Below, one piece after another: positions 10,516-21,177 of a stretch of DNA of 64,000 nt. The DNA is from Arsenophonus sp052174535 (GTDB lineage: Bacteria; Pseudomonadota; Gammaproteobacteria; Enterobacterales; Enterobacteriaceae), in NCBI GenBank assembly GCA_052174535.1, contig JBQMRQ010000086.1:1-64000 (forward strand), in the 5' to 3' direction. The position numbers and the translations under genes are program-made. The notes beneath the pieces are model-generated. The model ran no database searches. It was not told the origin of the DNA and saw only the letters and a list, made by a program, of their open reading frames with translations. Each line of letters begins with the position of its first letter. Position 1 is the stretch's first letter.

Positions 10516-11935
10516 AACAAATCTTAGTGTATGACTGTCAGGGCAGCTCTACATTTCCACTCTGATTCTTCGTAAAATCTGTTCTCTATCCTTAAATTAA
10601 ACGTTGTTTACCATTCGCAAGGTTAGGAAATAAAATGCCTTAGTGCCACAGTTCCAGTTTTCTATTAGGAGACGTAAGTAGCTTAAATACCATAAAAAGG
10701 ATTGTTTTTCTGGAATCAATAGTTCTTCGATATTAGCTTGATAGCTTCACATTATCGCAAAAGCCAATTCAATCGTATTCCTCGTTTTTATTGATACCCA
10801 CTGCCCTGACGGGAATGGATAGAATGCCAGATATTCTTCTCGCTTTTCTCTATTATCAAACTTCTTCATTTTTACAAATACACTAAAACCTTAATAATAA
10901 AATATAAAAGGCTTTATTAGCGACATCATGATTCTCTGTTGCTCAAATCTTCCGCATCTGTATTAACTTTCAATTATATGTCTTTGTGAAGTGAATCCAG
11001 TGCATTAGTTATTTTGCATACCCAATAATATTAGCGTTGCATGTCCAGAAATATCTTTACTATTCCATTACAAAAAGCAAGGATAGAGTCTTGTGTAATA
11101 ACCCTAAAAATATGCTTAATCTGAGCACTTGCAGAGTATTTAAAAGTTATGGACAGTTTCTCCTGACTCTTAATAACCATTTTTAATCGCAATGAGCTTC
11201 TTCCCATGCATGCAGTGTAGCCAATAATGATCAGCAGGCAAATGTGATCATATCTTACCTGACAAGATAACATAATATCTATCGCCATAAAAATAAACGT
11301 AGCAGTATCGTTTAAATTACGCAGCTGCCATTAGCAATACTCTTCAAGACATAGACATTTCAGTCTGCTTCAGTACCATTAGTAAACCATTTCTTTTCGC
11401 TAATAAGCGCCCCATCAGAACTTTGTGAAATCACCGGTGGATATTCATAAAGCAGGCATAGTAACAACTCTTGATCGCCTTTTATATACTTCAGATAAGT
11501 CGGTAGCAGCATTTTCTTGAAGTATATTTTCTATTGATGCGTAATCCTCCATTTAACTTTAGGCACTTTAATCTCAATATCGCTAATAGCAGTTTCAGTT
11601 TATATGGGTAGTTATGAAAAATATCTATTACGAATATTGGTATGATCTGCCAACAAAGTATCGTTCAGGTTGTTATTGCAATATAACTTAGATCTCACTC
11701 TTAACATCGGTTCCTATCAGCTACCTGGAACTCATTATTATTATAAGTTCATACAATGGAGATACTAGGTGATATTGGTTTGCAGATTAGCTCTAGGCAG
11801 ACTTTTTATGGCATATCATTTCTCTCTTGTTGAAATCATGTACAAAATTAATTAATAGGAAGAATACATACGCTACCTATCTTAAAAACTACTCCATACA
11901 CTAGAAATGAGCATAGTTCTCCGTTAACTAATAAA
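10516..11935 (-). mobile_element. Dead IS256-family element, copy 2
   Basis: The C-terminal terminus AACAAATCTTAGTGTATGACTG is at 10516; the N-terminal end near 11930 reads CATTTCTAGTGTATGG on the minus strand. The frame at 11031-11288 includes HICLLIIIGYTA, the IS256 core block that ends in (I/L)G.T at the catalytic-domain start (PLLIIGATADGRKEL in family members). No full frame remains. Confidence 0.75.
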
Positions 11936-11989
11936 GCTCTTAATATTTTTTCTTGGCAAGTTTTCCAGCAAAGTATCATCATTCAGCAA

Positions 11990-12350
11990 TGAAGAAGTTG
12001 CAAAAAGAAGAAGAATGACTGGCATTCTATACTTCCCATCAGCGTACTGGATATCATAAGAGCGATGAATCCAATTAAATCAAGTTTTGCGACAGTTAGG
12101 CTATAAATTTGACGTGCAAAGCAATGTAGTTAAAAACAATTATTCAATAATATCTAATCTTCTCGCACGTCTGTTCAGAAAATCTTGAATTAGCTAAAGA
12201 GATTTATGATCTTGCTGTGGTGGGGGGAGGGGGCTTGATCCCTTTTGGTGATAAAAATGCCTAACTTAAGAATAGAAAACATGCTCATGAAGCATCCTAT
12301 CGCGGATCATAACCTGACCATCATAAACTAGATTTGCTAACAACATATCT
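11990..12350 (+). mobile_element. IS256-family C-terminal fragment, inverted
   Basis: The plus strand reads an IS256 C-terminus: MNPIKSSFATVRL-like sequence near 12067 (family consensus NPIESTFATVR) and the terminus AGATTTGCTAACAAC near 12330. It abuts copy 2 in the opposite orientation, so two element ends face outward. Confidence 0.7.
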
Positions 12351-13405
12351 TTTAAAGCAACCGTATTCTTGTCATTCATTTTTTGATGTTTTTACGTTTT
12401 TGCAGATTGTTTTGTTTTGGTATTTTTTATTTATGTCTACTGTAATTTTTTCGATATGCTAATTAAAGAATCTACCATTATCAATGGACAGATTTTCACT
12501 ATAAAATTTCATCTTCGATTATGTTGTTTTTTTAATTTCAATTAACGTTGATTCAACGCGACCATAAATTTTGTCATCGACAATTAATTTTTTGTCTAAA
12601 ATAGTACGTATTACTACGCTAGTTTTTGTTATAAAAACTGTATTTTTACATAAAAAATTTTCGGTATATTTACCATTACATTAATAAATATATTTGTATC
12701 TGAAATAATATCACTAGTGAAACAACTTTCAGAACATATAATTCTTTTCTTGTAACTTTTATTTTTAAGATTATTTCTATTCTTTTTTATTTCTGTACTT
12801 TTAATTTTTCATTTCTTAAACAAAATTTTTCTTCTAAAACAATAGGTAATTAGTACCTTAGAGATTAATCTTTTGCTAAATCAACAAAAGAATCTAGTAA
12901 AATACATGATGATAGAAAATATTATGTAATAATTACTATGTTGATTAATTAAATATAGCCCTTCTCCTTTAATCAGATTTTAATTAATTCTGCATTAAAT
13001 CCAGAGTTTTGATACATAAAAAAATTTTTATTAACTTCATGATAATTTTTATGTGATTAATCATCCTCCTTATTTTAAGGGGGGATATTAGTATTAAAAT
13101 ATTTTTTATTAATTTATCCTTAATCTACATATTACATAAATTTATTTTTAAATAATCACTTTTAGGATCTTAATATATAATAGTGATTATTTTTGTGAGA
13201 AAATAAATAGCATTTTTGCTTACTATAGCAAAACTAAATTGCAACAAAATTCTTTATTGTATTAGTAGTTACTTTTAGTATATTACAAAGTTTTTTAGTT
13301 AGAAATATTAACTTAATTATTATATTATTAATTAAGTTAATGTTTTGATATTTTAATGTTTTAAATATAATCCGTTCCTATATTAATAGGAATATAAGTC
13401 TTTTT
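12351..13405. other. A+T-rich stretch without a recognised gene
   Basis: Very A+T-rich. On the minus strand a short readable run, VVIRTILDKKLIVDDKIYG, occurs near 12560-12620, but I could not match it to a family. No RNA gene or repeat copy recognised. Confidence 0.4.
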
Positions 13406-14642
13406 GTTATAGTTATGCTTATTTTTGGGTATATATGGCTTCGGAGATATATATAGATATTATCAGTTCTGATATTGAGCTTAATGGTATACTGAATTAC
13501 GATTTATTGATAAGTATCCTGCCGTTATTTATAATAATTAGTTTTTACAAGGAGTCATATAAGACCGATATTGGCGATTTTAAGATTAAAGTGAATAAGG
13601 TCAGAGGGAATTATAGCGGTAACAAATATGCTTCAACAGCTTGTTTCTATCACCTTACTATCTAAAGGGTATAAAAATGTCTAGGAGTTGTTACCATTAC
13701 ATGGTATATGCAATGTGATGCACATTTATAATTTTTATGAAGCTCTGGTAAGCGATTATTAGAGAAAGTGCATTCTCTTTTTTAAGTACCATTAGTAGAT
13801 TAAAATACCGATTCCTTTAAGAGGATCGGTAAAGATACTTACGTAATTTAAGCGATACTGCTTGTTTATTTCTTGGTTAAAGGCATAACCAGTCCTGTTA
13901 GATGAGCTGATTTCTATGACTTGGTGGTTATAATTAGTATACTGCATGGATGTAAAGAGTTAGTTAGGATTAAAGATGCTTATCAAGAGTTAGAATCGAA
14001 CTGGATAAATTTCATCAATGAGAATTCCAAGTGCGCAACTTAACCGTACTCCTAGGGCTTAAGACGTAGATGCAGTGCTTTTGTTTTTAGAATGTGATGG
14101 TAAAGATATTCCCGGAGATACAGAACTACAGATGGTTGGGTGCATAAGATAGATAATATACTAACTTTACTTTTAAAAGGCACAAACAAAAGTTAAGGTT
14201 GTACTACAAGAGTTATTTTACCAGAAAGTCTGAATTCTGCTAATAAATTCTTTAATGTTTTATTTGGAAGCCTTTCAACATATAATCCCAGCGATGATCA
14301 TGTTAAAGAATAATTAAAAATAGCTGCTATTCTATGCCTTCTCGTCAGCAAACTGCGGCGTTAATAAAAATAATCAATCCGATTAAATCATCTTTACAAC
14401 AGTTGAGGCTATGAAGCCGAGAAAATGAAGCACTGTAATTCGAAAAATAATCCTTTAATGCTATTTAAGCTGTTCTTGTCTGCTTAGAAAAGTTACGAAT
14501 CAGTTAAGGAGATTGACCTGCTTAACCTTGATGGTAAATAACATTTAATTTAAGGATAAAGAACAGATTCATGAACTATTAAATCTAGATTCTAGCATGA
14601 TCGCTATACACCACCAGATTTGCTAATAATTCTTTTTATTTT
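13406..14642 (+). mobile_element. Dead IS256-family element, copy 3
   Basis: Plus-strand relic. Near 13575-13665 one reads IGDFKIKVNKVRGNYSG, corresponding to the N-terminal GE(F/L)x(I/V)xVPRDR block of IS256 transposases. The C-terminal NPIKSSLQQLRL-like block is near 14385 and the terminus ACCACCAGATTTGCTAATAA near 14610-14630. Frame lost in many places. Confidence 0.72.
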
Positions 14643-14764
14643 AGCAATGTGAGGAATTTGATAAATTTTATTTAATAAAATTTTTTTTTAAATAATATTA
14701 AAAATAACTAATTGTATATTACTTTAATTACTTTTTTATTGATGTTTAATTATTTTAAATGATT

Positions 14765-15523
14765 TTAATTATCTTTTAATTTACACTGATAATCTTGAAT
14801 CTCACCAACTGAACCAAAATTTAAATCTTGTAATTTCAACCGTGTTGTCAATAAAATAAATTCATTTTTTTGTGTGCTTGGCATCATCGCTAAGCCATAA
14901 TAAGAAATATCAGTACCCTGCTTTACAGCATATTTTTTTAGATAAAAAAACGGTGATATTTTATTTATGTAAAATGCAGGAATTTTAATAGCCAGGTATT
15001 GATGACTATTAATTCTATCTTTTAATGGCTGCCAGCTAGTAGTTATGGTATCTTCATTTTTTTTTATTATTTGATATACTTTAGGTTTTAAGCAAGCTAA
15101 ATGAATATGTAATTGATCTTGCGTGCGACCATATTTTGAGTTTATAGCAAGAGAAAGAAATTTCTCATTGATGGGTTTGCTAGCTGATTTAATAAATAGC
15201 GCCCGATTTTGCCATGCTAATATGAAATAATTTTCTGTATTTTTTTGTTGCAAAATAGGACTTTCAATTCCTGATATTTTATTTAATGGTAGTAATAAGT
15301 TATGTAATGGTCCATTTATATCTTTAAATATTACATATAAGCGTTTTTGATTAACTTTAATACATGGTAGTTGTAAATTGCCATTTTCAAATTCAGGGAT
15401 ACATTGTTGATTAATAGTTTGCCATAATTTATTACTATTTATTTTTAAATAGGTAAAATAAACTAATATAGATAAGAGTAAAGGAAAAAATATCTTAAGT
15501 ACTAATTTAATACTTTTTTTCAT
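14765..15523 (-). CDS. cdh: CDP-diacylglycerol pyrophosphatase Cdh
   Basis: Cdh hydrolyses CDP-diacylglycerol to phosphatidate and CMP at the inner membrane. The 252-residue frame (E. coli about 251) has an N-terminal membrane segment (LVLKIFFPLLLSILVYFTY) and then FKDINGPLHNLLLP (VLKDLNGPLQYLLMP in E. coli), ESPIL, LAWQNR, SLAINSKYGRTQDQLHIHL with the HIT-like HxHx catalytic motif, and SVGEIQDYQCKL at the end. I start at the second Met (15523), which has AAAAGGA upstream and agrees with E. coli MKKAG; an upstream in-frame ATG at 15556 is unlikely. It stands alone between two dead IS256 copies, so its intact frame suggests selection. Confidence 0.92.
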   Translation of the reverse strand: MKKSIKLVLKIFFPLLLSILVYFTYLKINSNKLWQTINQQCIPEFENGNLQLPCIKVNQKRLYVIFKDINGPLHNLLLPLNKISGIESPILQQKNTENYFILAWQNRALFIKSASKPINEKFLSLAINSKYGRTQDQLHIHLACLKPKVYQIIKKNEDTITTSWQPLKDRINSHQYLAIKIPAFYINKISPFFYLKKYAVKQGTDISYYGLAMMPSTQKNEFILLTTRLKLQDLNFGSVGEIQDYQCKLKDN

Positions 15524-15862
15524 AAAAAATCCTTTTAAAAATTTTCCTTGAAACATTAGGATAATTAATTTAGCAGTTATCAGAATTTTACTTATCTAAT
15601 ATAAGATATATATAAATTTATTCTATCTATTTGTTAATTTATTGTTCTTAAATATTTTCATTTTTAATGAAATATAATTTTAATAAGTAGTTCGCATTTC
15701 GCTTGTTTTAAAAGTTATTACAAAATCTGATCACGATCATGGCTTGATCTACGCCATCTCTTGCTTTGATGCTTCATAAATCTATTTTCATGCTTAAATG
15801 GAATTTGTTTACTAACAATGTGAGTTAGGAAATTAATTCTCTTCCTTATCTTATAGAGAAGA
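15524..15862. other. Spacer between cdh and IS256 copy 4
   Basis: A+T-rich. A minus-strand open frame ends at 15718 and carries a basic stretch, KHQSKRWRRSSHD, vaguely like the end of ferredoxin-NADP reductase (Fpr), whose gene is near cdh in E. coli. The likeness is too weak to call. Confidence 0.35.
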
Positions 15863-17275
15863 CTCATTTTTGGTATATAGGATTTTGGAGATATTAACAT
15901 TTCCTTCTAATTAATTTCGTGCATTATTTCAATAATATAAATATAATATAGATATAATCTCCTATGAAATTCATCCTACAGATGTCAACAAAACTAGATA
16001 TTACCTTTTATTCATTGCATGAATTCATCAGTAATGGTCTGCCAGGATGCTGATAAGCAGTGCTGTTAAGACTGAACTTGGAAGCGATATTGCAAAAACA
16101 TGTAAACACTGCCTTGTCTACGGATCTCATCCTTAATCTATAACGTTATCTGTTACAACAGATAATGCAAATGTGTATTGGTGATGTTAAAATTAATGTG
16201 AATAAAGTCAGAAATCTAGAATCGGTTACGAAATATTCTTCTAAAGCTCATTTTTACAACCTTATCTAAAGCGTGCAAAAGTAGAAAAGAGTTGCTACCA
16301 TGCACTGTATCTGCAAAGGCATCAGGCATTATTGACTGATGATTCAAAAATCTATGTAGCCGTTTCTCAATAAAAAAGTACATGATTTTCTCTGTAAGTC
16401 TACTGTCAGCAGATTAAAACATCAATCGTTTGAAAGTCAGAGAAAGTAGTAGCTGTATAATTTAAGCGATACGAATACATTTTTCTTGGCTGATGTCAAG
16501 ACTATCTTGTAATCAGCTGATCGACATGGTATTTTGCTGCTCATTATTTGGTAGTACTGCGCATGAACATAAGGAGCTTGTTGCGATTAAAGATAGCTAT
16601 AAGAGTCAAAAAGTGCACTATACCGAACTTTCGTATGATCTCACGAGCGTGAGTCTTAACCCGTATCTCTCAGACTTGGTACTATAGAATGCTAATGCTT
16701 AGTTTTTTGGAATGAAATGGGGGAAGATATTCTTGATATGTACCATCAACGTTGCTTGGTGGTACATAAAACAGATAATGTGTTAGTTTTATTCTCTCAA
16801 AGAGGTATGCAGCGAAAATTAAGGCAGCTGTCTGAGGTTTGGCTAGCAGAGATCCCTGATGCCGGTAATAAAATCATTGATGTTTTTATTGAAAAATTAT
16901 CAGCATAAATATCTCTTTAGCAATTAAAAAAGCTGGAGAAGTAACGAGAAGAGCTGCTTGGTATTCTACGATGTTCTGTTAGATTATTGGGCATCTTAAT
17001 AAAAACAATGAATTTGAATTGAATTAGCTTTTTTTGCGATAGCAAAGTTATAAAACTGATGCCAAAAAGTACTGTAAGTTTAAAAGAACCCCCCTTTAAG
17101 GCTATTTAATCTCATTCCGTTTATTCAGAAAAGTTGGAAGCGGCTAAAGGAATCTTAATTTGCTTGACCATGCTGGTAAACAGGGTTCAATTTAAGGATG
17201 AAGAACAAATTTGCAAAGCATCAGAGTAAAATGTAACCTATCAGTCATACGATAAGGTTTACTAATAACTCAATT
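15863..17275 (+). mobile_element. Dead IS256-family element, copy 4
   Basis: One of the more readable copies. The frame at 16493-16687 holds LFGSTAHEHKELVAIKDSYK, the core block (G.T.DG.KELIA..DG.R), and the frame at 16717-16908 holds YHQRCLVVHKTDNVL...VWLAEIPDA, matching the IS256 block HQRCWVHKTxNVL...WMAET. The plus strand starts near CTCATTTTTGGTATATAGG (15864). No full-length frame. Confidence 0.85.
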
Positions 17276-17319
17276 AAAAGATCAGGCAGAAATGAGATGT
17301 TGAAATATATTTTGTTATA

Positions 17320-17590
17320 CTACTGCGATCTCCTGATCTTAGATACTTTAATCTCAACTACACAAATACTAATTTTTGTATAGTTTATAGTAAATAAATG
17401 TTACGAACGATGCTATGAACGCTATCAACGACAAGTAGGCAATGAGAAATATGCTTGGTTACCATATAATATCTTTGAGCTAGTCTTTAACAGCGTGTAT
17501 ATATTAATCGGTTAGCAAAATTACGGATTGTGTTCATTATAATGGATCATAGATGACACCTAGTTTTACGGATATCTATAGGGTAAACCT
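17320..17590 (-). mobile_element. IS256-family N-terminal fragment
   Basis: The sequence follows the N-terminal end of copy 1 (around 5640-5930) at reduced identity, minus orientation. Only the first part of the transposase is represented. Confidence 0.5.
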
Positions 17591-17599
17591 TAAAATTAA

Positions 17600-18060
17600 G
17601 TATTGATGATGGGAATCTAAATATTGTTTTCAAATCAATACTTATTTGTTTTGCTAACTCTCATAAAGTAAAGTTATTCAACATATATCATCATAAACAA
17701 TTAAACTATTAATCCTTCTGATGTAGTCTTGGTAGAAGACTAGCAATAAGATTATTAATATTTCCCTGCAATAAGAAATTTCATAACGATGTTATTGTAT
17801 AACTCTAATAAATGTTTTTCCAACGGATAACATGTTCACTGTAACAGTATCTCCAGGATAAAGTAGAATGAGTTATGATTCAATATATGAATCGATATCA
17901 TCTAATATATTATAGCGGAAATAAATAAAATGAGATTCAGTTTTATGTTGGTTTTATGAGGTGATGAGTGAGTTTCTTTAATCTTTATTACTGTTTAATT
18001 TTTTATTAGTAGTGCTATAGAGAAAATCCTTTATACAGATATAAGGAATTTTTTATACTA
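17600..18060 (-). mobile_element. IS1595-like N-terminal fragment
   Basis: Aligns with 40500-40860 and 42900-43290: shared blocks include TTTCATAACGATGTTATTG (17788), the GTTCACTRT...GATAAAGT(A/G)GAAT region near 17840, and the outer end AGTGCTATAGAGAAAATCC near 18012. On the minus strand this is the start of the transposase gene; the catalytic part is absent. Confidence 0.6.
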
Positions 18061-18187
18061 ATAACCTCTTACAAAACAGCCTTATAAACATCACTCAAAC
18101 TGTAAAACACAATAAAAATTAATATTTTCCTGTTATTAGAGATTAAAAAGAAATAATAAAATTAAAATATAGTGAAATATAATTTTT

Positions 18188-18221
18188 ATAAGATTTTTCT
18201 ATTAAATAGATAAAATCTTAT
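18188..18221. repeat. 10-bp hairpin past the tRNA cluster
   Basis: ATAAGATTTT (18188-18197) pairs with AAAATCTTAT (18212-18221). It lies about 40 bases past the tRNA-Leu 3' end and could end the tRNA transcript, but a U-run is lacking on the minus strand. Confidence 0.4.
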
Positions 18222-18258
18222 CGATTAACTTCTCTATAAAAAAGATATTTTTATGATA

Positions 18259-18345
18259 GTGTGCCCAAGGCGGGACTTGAACCCGCACAGCTTTAAAGCC
18301 GAGGGATTTTAAATCCCTTGTGTCTACCAATTTCACCACCTGGGC
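18259..18345 (-). tRNA. leuZ: tRNA-Leu (anticodon UAA), CCA not encoded
   Basis: The minus strand begins GCCCAGGTGGTGAAATTGG and folds as a long-variable-arm tRNA. The anticodon loop is TTTAAAA (UAA), the T stem GCGGG/CCCGC is intact and the acceptor stem pairs with one G-U. After discriminator A the gene reads CAC instead of CCA, so the terminal CCA must be added by tRNA nucleotidyltransferase. Last of the glyW-cysT-leuZ-like cluster. Confidence 0.94.
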
Positions 18346-18352
18346 TAAATTT

Positions 18353-18426
18353 TGGAGGCGCGTCCCGGAGTCGAACCGAGGTAGACGGATTTGCAATCCG
18401 CTGCATGGCCACTCTGCCAACGCGCC
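18353..18426 (-). tRNA. cysT: tRNA-Cys (anticodon GCA)
   Basis: A 74-nt cloverleaf from GGCGCGTTGGCAGAG to GACGCGCCTCCA on the minus strand, anticodon loop ATTGCAAAT, CCA encoded. Only seven bases separate it from tRNA-Leu, so the cluster is one transcript as in E. coli. Confidence 0.96.
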
Positions 18427-18463
18427 TTGCTAAAATCTAGGTTATATGTATGGGGTAAGATAT

Positions 18464-18539
<76 letters not shown>

Positions 18540-18591
18540 ATTTTCCCTATGCTTATTTAGTTTGTTAAAACTAGCATTTTGATGTACTGTA

Positions 18592-18619
18592 TTTTTACTT
18601 TTTTCTTGTATTGAGTCAA
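18592..18619 (-). promoter_or_regulatory. Candidate promoter of the tRNA cluster
   Basis: Minus-strand TTGACT (18619-18614), 16-bp spacer, TAAAAA (18597-18592), about 50 bases before tRNA-Gly. The -35 is good and the -10 weak. The tRNAs could also be reached by read-through from pgsA. Confidence 0.4.
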
Positions 18620-18667
18620 TACTATTATTGATTAATTCGATTTATTTGATATTTTTAATAATTTTGA

Positions 18668-19216
18668 TCATGTTTCATTTAAATTTCTCCAGGATCCAGA
18701 TAAGTATTGAAACATAGACCAAAATGTTAAAATAATCGTAAAATAAAGTAATATAATAGCAATTAGTTCAATTTGGATATTAGGATGCCACATCAATCCT
18801 ATTAATGAGAGCATCTGAGCGGCTGTTTTAAATTTTCCAATCCAAGAAACAGTTACACAACTACGTTTACCTATCTCAGCCATCCATTCTCGTAATGAAG
18901 AAATAATGATTTCACGCGCAATCATAGTTACTGTTGGTAATGTAACCAACCAGGTATGATAATATTCAGTCACTAATATTAGTGCTGTTACTAGCATAAT
19001 TTTATCAGCTACTGGATCTAAAAATGTACCAAATTTAGTTGTTTGTTGCCACCGTCTAGCAAGAAAACCATCAAACCAATCAGTTAACGCAGCAATAATA
19101 AAAAGAAACGCACATACAAAAGGTCCCCAATAAAAAGGAAGATAAAAAAATAGTACAAAAAACGGAATCAATATGATACGAAAAAGTGTTAACCAAGTTG
19201 GAATATTTAATTGCAT
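18668..19216 (-). CDS. pgsA: Phosphatidylglycerophosphate synthase PgsA
   Basis: PgsA joins CDP-diacylglycerol and glycerol-3-phosphate, the committed step to phosphatidylglycerol, in the inner membrane. The CDP-alcohol phosphotransferase signature is complete: DWFDGFLARR then G and two Asp in FGTFLDPVADK. Hydrophobic segments flank it. I start at MQLNIPTW (19216), matching E. coli MQFNIPTL; the frame can be extended eight codons upstream, without a good ribosome site. It follows uvrC by 57 bases and precedes the tRNA cluster, exactly as in enteric genomes. About 182 residues, full length. Confidence 0.95.
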   Translation of the reverse strand: MQLNIPTWLTLFRIILIPFFVLFFYLPFYWGPFVCAFLFIIAALTDWFDGFLARRWQQTTKFGTFLDPVADKIMLVTALILVTEYYHTWLVTLPTVTMIAREIIISSLREWMAEIGKRSCVTVSWIGKFKTAAQMLSLIGLMWHPNIQIELIAIILLYFTIILTFWSMFQYLSGSWRNLNET

Positions 19217-19273
19217 CATGATATATAGTTGTCTGGTCAATATAAAATATACATATAGTTCAACTACCTATTC

Positions 19274-21106
19274 TTATTGCCTCAACGCATTATAAATTTT
19301 TTTTGCTAATATATATGAAATTGTTGGTACTTTTGTTATTTCATCAATACTGGCATTACGTAAAGCTTGTAATCCCCCCATGTATTTAAGTAAAGTTTGC
19401 CGACGTTTAGGACCTATTCCTTCAATAGACTCTAAGATGCTGGTATTTCTAACTTTTGCTCTATGCTGACGATGCCCTATAATAGCGTGATTATGTGATT
19501 CATCACGAATATTTTGTATTAAGTGTAGCGCAGGTGAATCAGGTGGTAACGAAAGACCTTCGCCATCAGGTTTAAAGAATAATGTTTCTAAGCCAGCTTT
19601 ACGATCATCTCCTTTAGCTACTCCTATTAATTTAGGGCGTGTAATATCCCAATCGACATTTAATGCATTGAATACACTAATTGCTTTAGCTAGTTGCCCT
19701 TTACCACCATCAATAAAAATTACATCTGGAACTTTATTTTTATCTATATGTTTACTATAGCGTTTCGTTAAAACCTGATACATAGCAGCATAGTCATCAC
19801 CAGGCGTAATATCAATTATATTATAACGACGATATTCAGAACGTAATGGTCCATTACTATCAAAAACAATACAAGATGCTACAGTTTGCTGTCCAGATGT
19901 ATGACTAATGTCAAAACATTCCATGCGATAGATTTTATCTAGTCTTAGCAAGGCAGCTAATTTCTCTATTCTTTTGTGAATGGTTGATTGTTGTGCAACT
20001 TTTGTTGTTAATGCTGTTGCTGCATTAATACGAGCTAGTTTTAAATATTTAGCTTTTATTCCTCGTGGTTGCACTTTAATATTAATTTTACGCCCAGCTA
20101 TTTTAGTCAAAAAATTAATAAATAGCGCTTTCTCCGGTAATAAAAAATCTAATAATATTTCTTCGGGTAAAGAACGAATTTTATTAGCTTGTAAATAAAA
20201 TTGGCCTAAAAATGTTTGCACAACTTCACTTAATTTCGTGTTTTTTGGAATCTTTGGATAATAACTACGGCTACCAAGTACTTTTCTTTGACGAATAAAA
20301 AGCACTTGAATACAAATAATTCCTAAGTGATAAGCAATACTAATTACGTCTAAATCTTGTGTATTACCGGTGACAAACTGTTGCTCTGTAACCGCTCTAA
20401 CAGCCTGTATTTGATTGCGATAACGTGCTGAATATTCAAACTTAAGAGTTTTACTAGCTTGCTCCATATTTTGGATTAATTGATTAAGAACTTGCTTATC
20501 CTTCCCTGATAAAAATAATCGAACATATTCTACTTGTTGATGATATTCTGAATTAGAAACTAGCCCTTTAATACAGGGAGCAAGACAACGATTAATTTGG
20601 TATTGTAGGCATGGTCTAGATCGATTACGATAGATACTATCTTCACACTGACGCACTGGAAAGATCTTTTGTAATAAAGCTAGTGTTTCTTTGGCGGCAT
20701 GAACATTTGGAAATGGGCCAAAATACTCGCCCTTTTCTTTCATGGATCCACGAAAAATAGTCAAACGTGGATGTTTATCTGCACTTAAAAAAATATAAGG
20801 ATAGGATTTATCATCTCTCAGAAGAACATTATAACGAGGTTGATAAAGTTTAATATAATTATGTTCAAGTAATAAAGCCTCTGTTTCTGTATGTGTTACG
20901 GTAACATCAATTTGAGCAATATTTTTAATAAGTTGTTCTGTTTTACGACTCGTTACTTTCTTTCTAAAATAACTCACTAAACGTTTTTTTAAATCCTTTG
21001 CTTTGCCGACATAGATCACTATTCCAGATGTATCATACATACAATATATGCCAGGTTGATTAGTTACTGTTTGCAAAAATACTTTCGGATTAAATAATTC
21101 AGGCAT
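19274..21106 (-). CDS. uvrC: Excinuclease ABC subunit C
   Basis: UvrC makes the two incisions of nucleotide excision repair with UvrB. The protein is 610 residues, the E. coli length. The N-terminal GIY-YIG nuclease is seen as PGIYCMYD...VIYVGKAKDLKKRL (residues 18-45). Cysteines typical of the family follow in RQCEDSIYRNRSRPCLQYQI and RCLAPC near 150-178, then the UVR domain near 205-240, the RNase H-like domain with FDISHTSG and FIDGGKGQL near 395-465, and the C-terminal helix-hairpin-helix pair (IEGIGPKRRQTLLKYMGG). uvrY, normally upstream, is absent; IS256 debris begins about 70 bases upstream. Confidence 0.97.
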   Translation of the reverse strand: MPELFNPKVFLQTVTNQPGIYCMYDTSGIVIYVGKAKDLKKRLVSYFRKKVTSRKTEQLIKNIAQIDVTVTHTETEALLLEHNYIKLYQPRYNVLLRDDKSYPYIFLSADKHPRLTIFRGSMKEKGEYFGPFPNVHAAKETLALLQKIFPVRQCEDSIYRNRSRPCLQYQINRCLAPCIKGLVSNSEYHQQVEYVRLFLSGKDKQVLNQLIQNMEQASKTLKFEYSARYRNQIQAVRAVTEQQFVTGNTQDLDVISIAYHLGIICIQVLFIRQRKVLGSRSYYPKIPKNTKLSEVVQTFLGQFYLQANKIRSLPEEILLDFLLPEKALFINFLTKIAGRKINIKVQPRGIKAKYLKLARINAATALTTKVAQQSTIHKRIEKLAALLRLDKIYRMECFDISHTSGQQTVASCIVFDSNGPLRSEYRRYNIIDITPGDDYAAMYQVLTKRYSKHIDKNKVPDVIFIDGGKGQLAKAISVFNALNVDWDITRPKLIGVAKGDDRKAGLETLFFKPDGEGLSLPPDSPALHLIQNIRDESHNHAIIGHRQHRAKVRNTSILESIEGIGPKRRQTLLKYMGGLQALRNASIDEITKVPTISYILAKKIYNALRQ

Positions 21107-21177
21107 TATAATAAAACTCTCTGTTTGAATTAATCCATTGGTTATAGTTATATAAGTGAATTTTACTTCACTATAAA

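Noticed and set aside
15718..15900. Minus-strand 60-codon frame with a basic end, faintly like the Fpr C-terminus (RRRPGHMTAEHYW)
   Set aside because: Only a few residues agree, part of the frame lies in IS256 copy 4, and fpr is on the opposite strand from cdh in E. coli. Not enough to call a relic.
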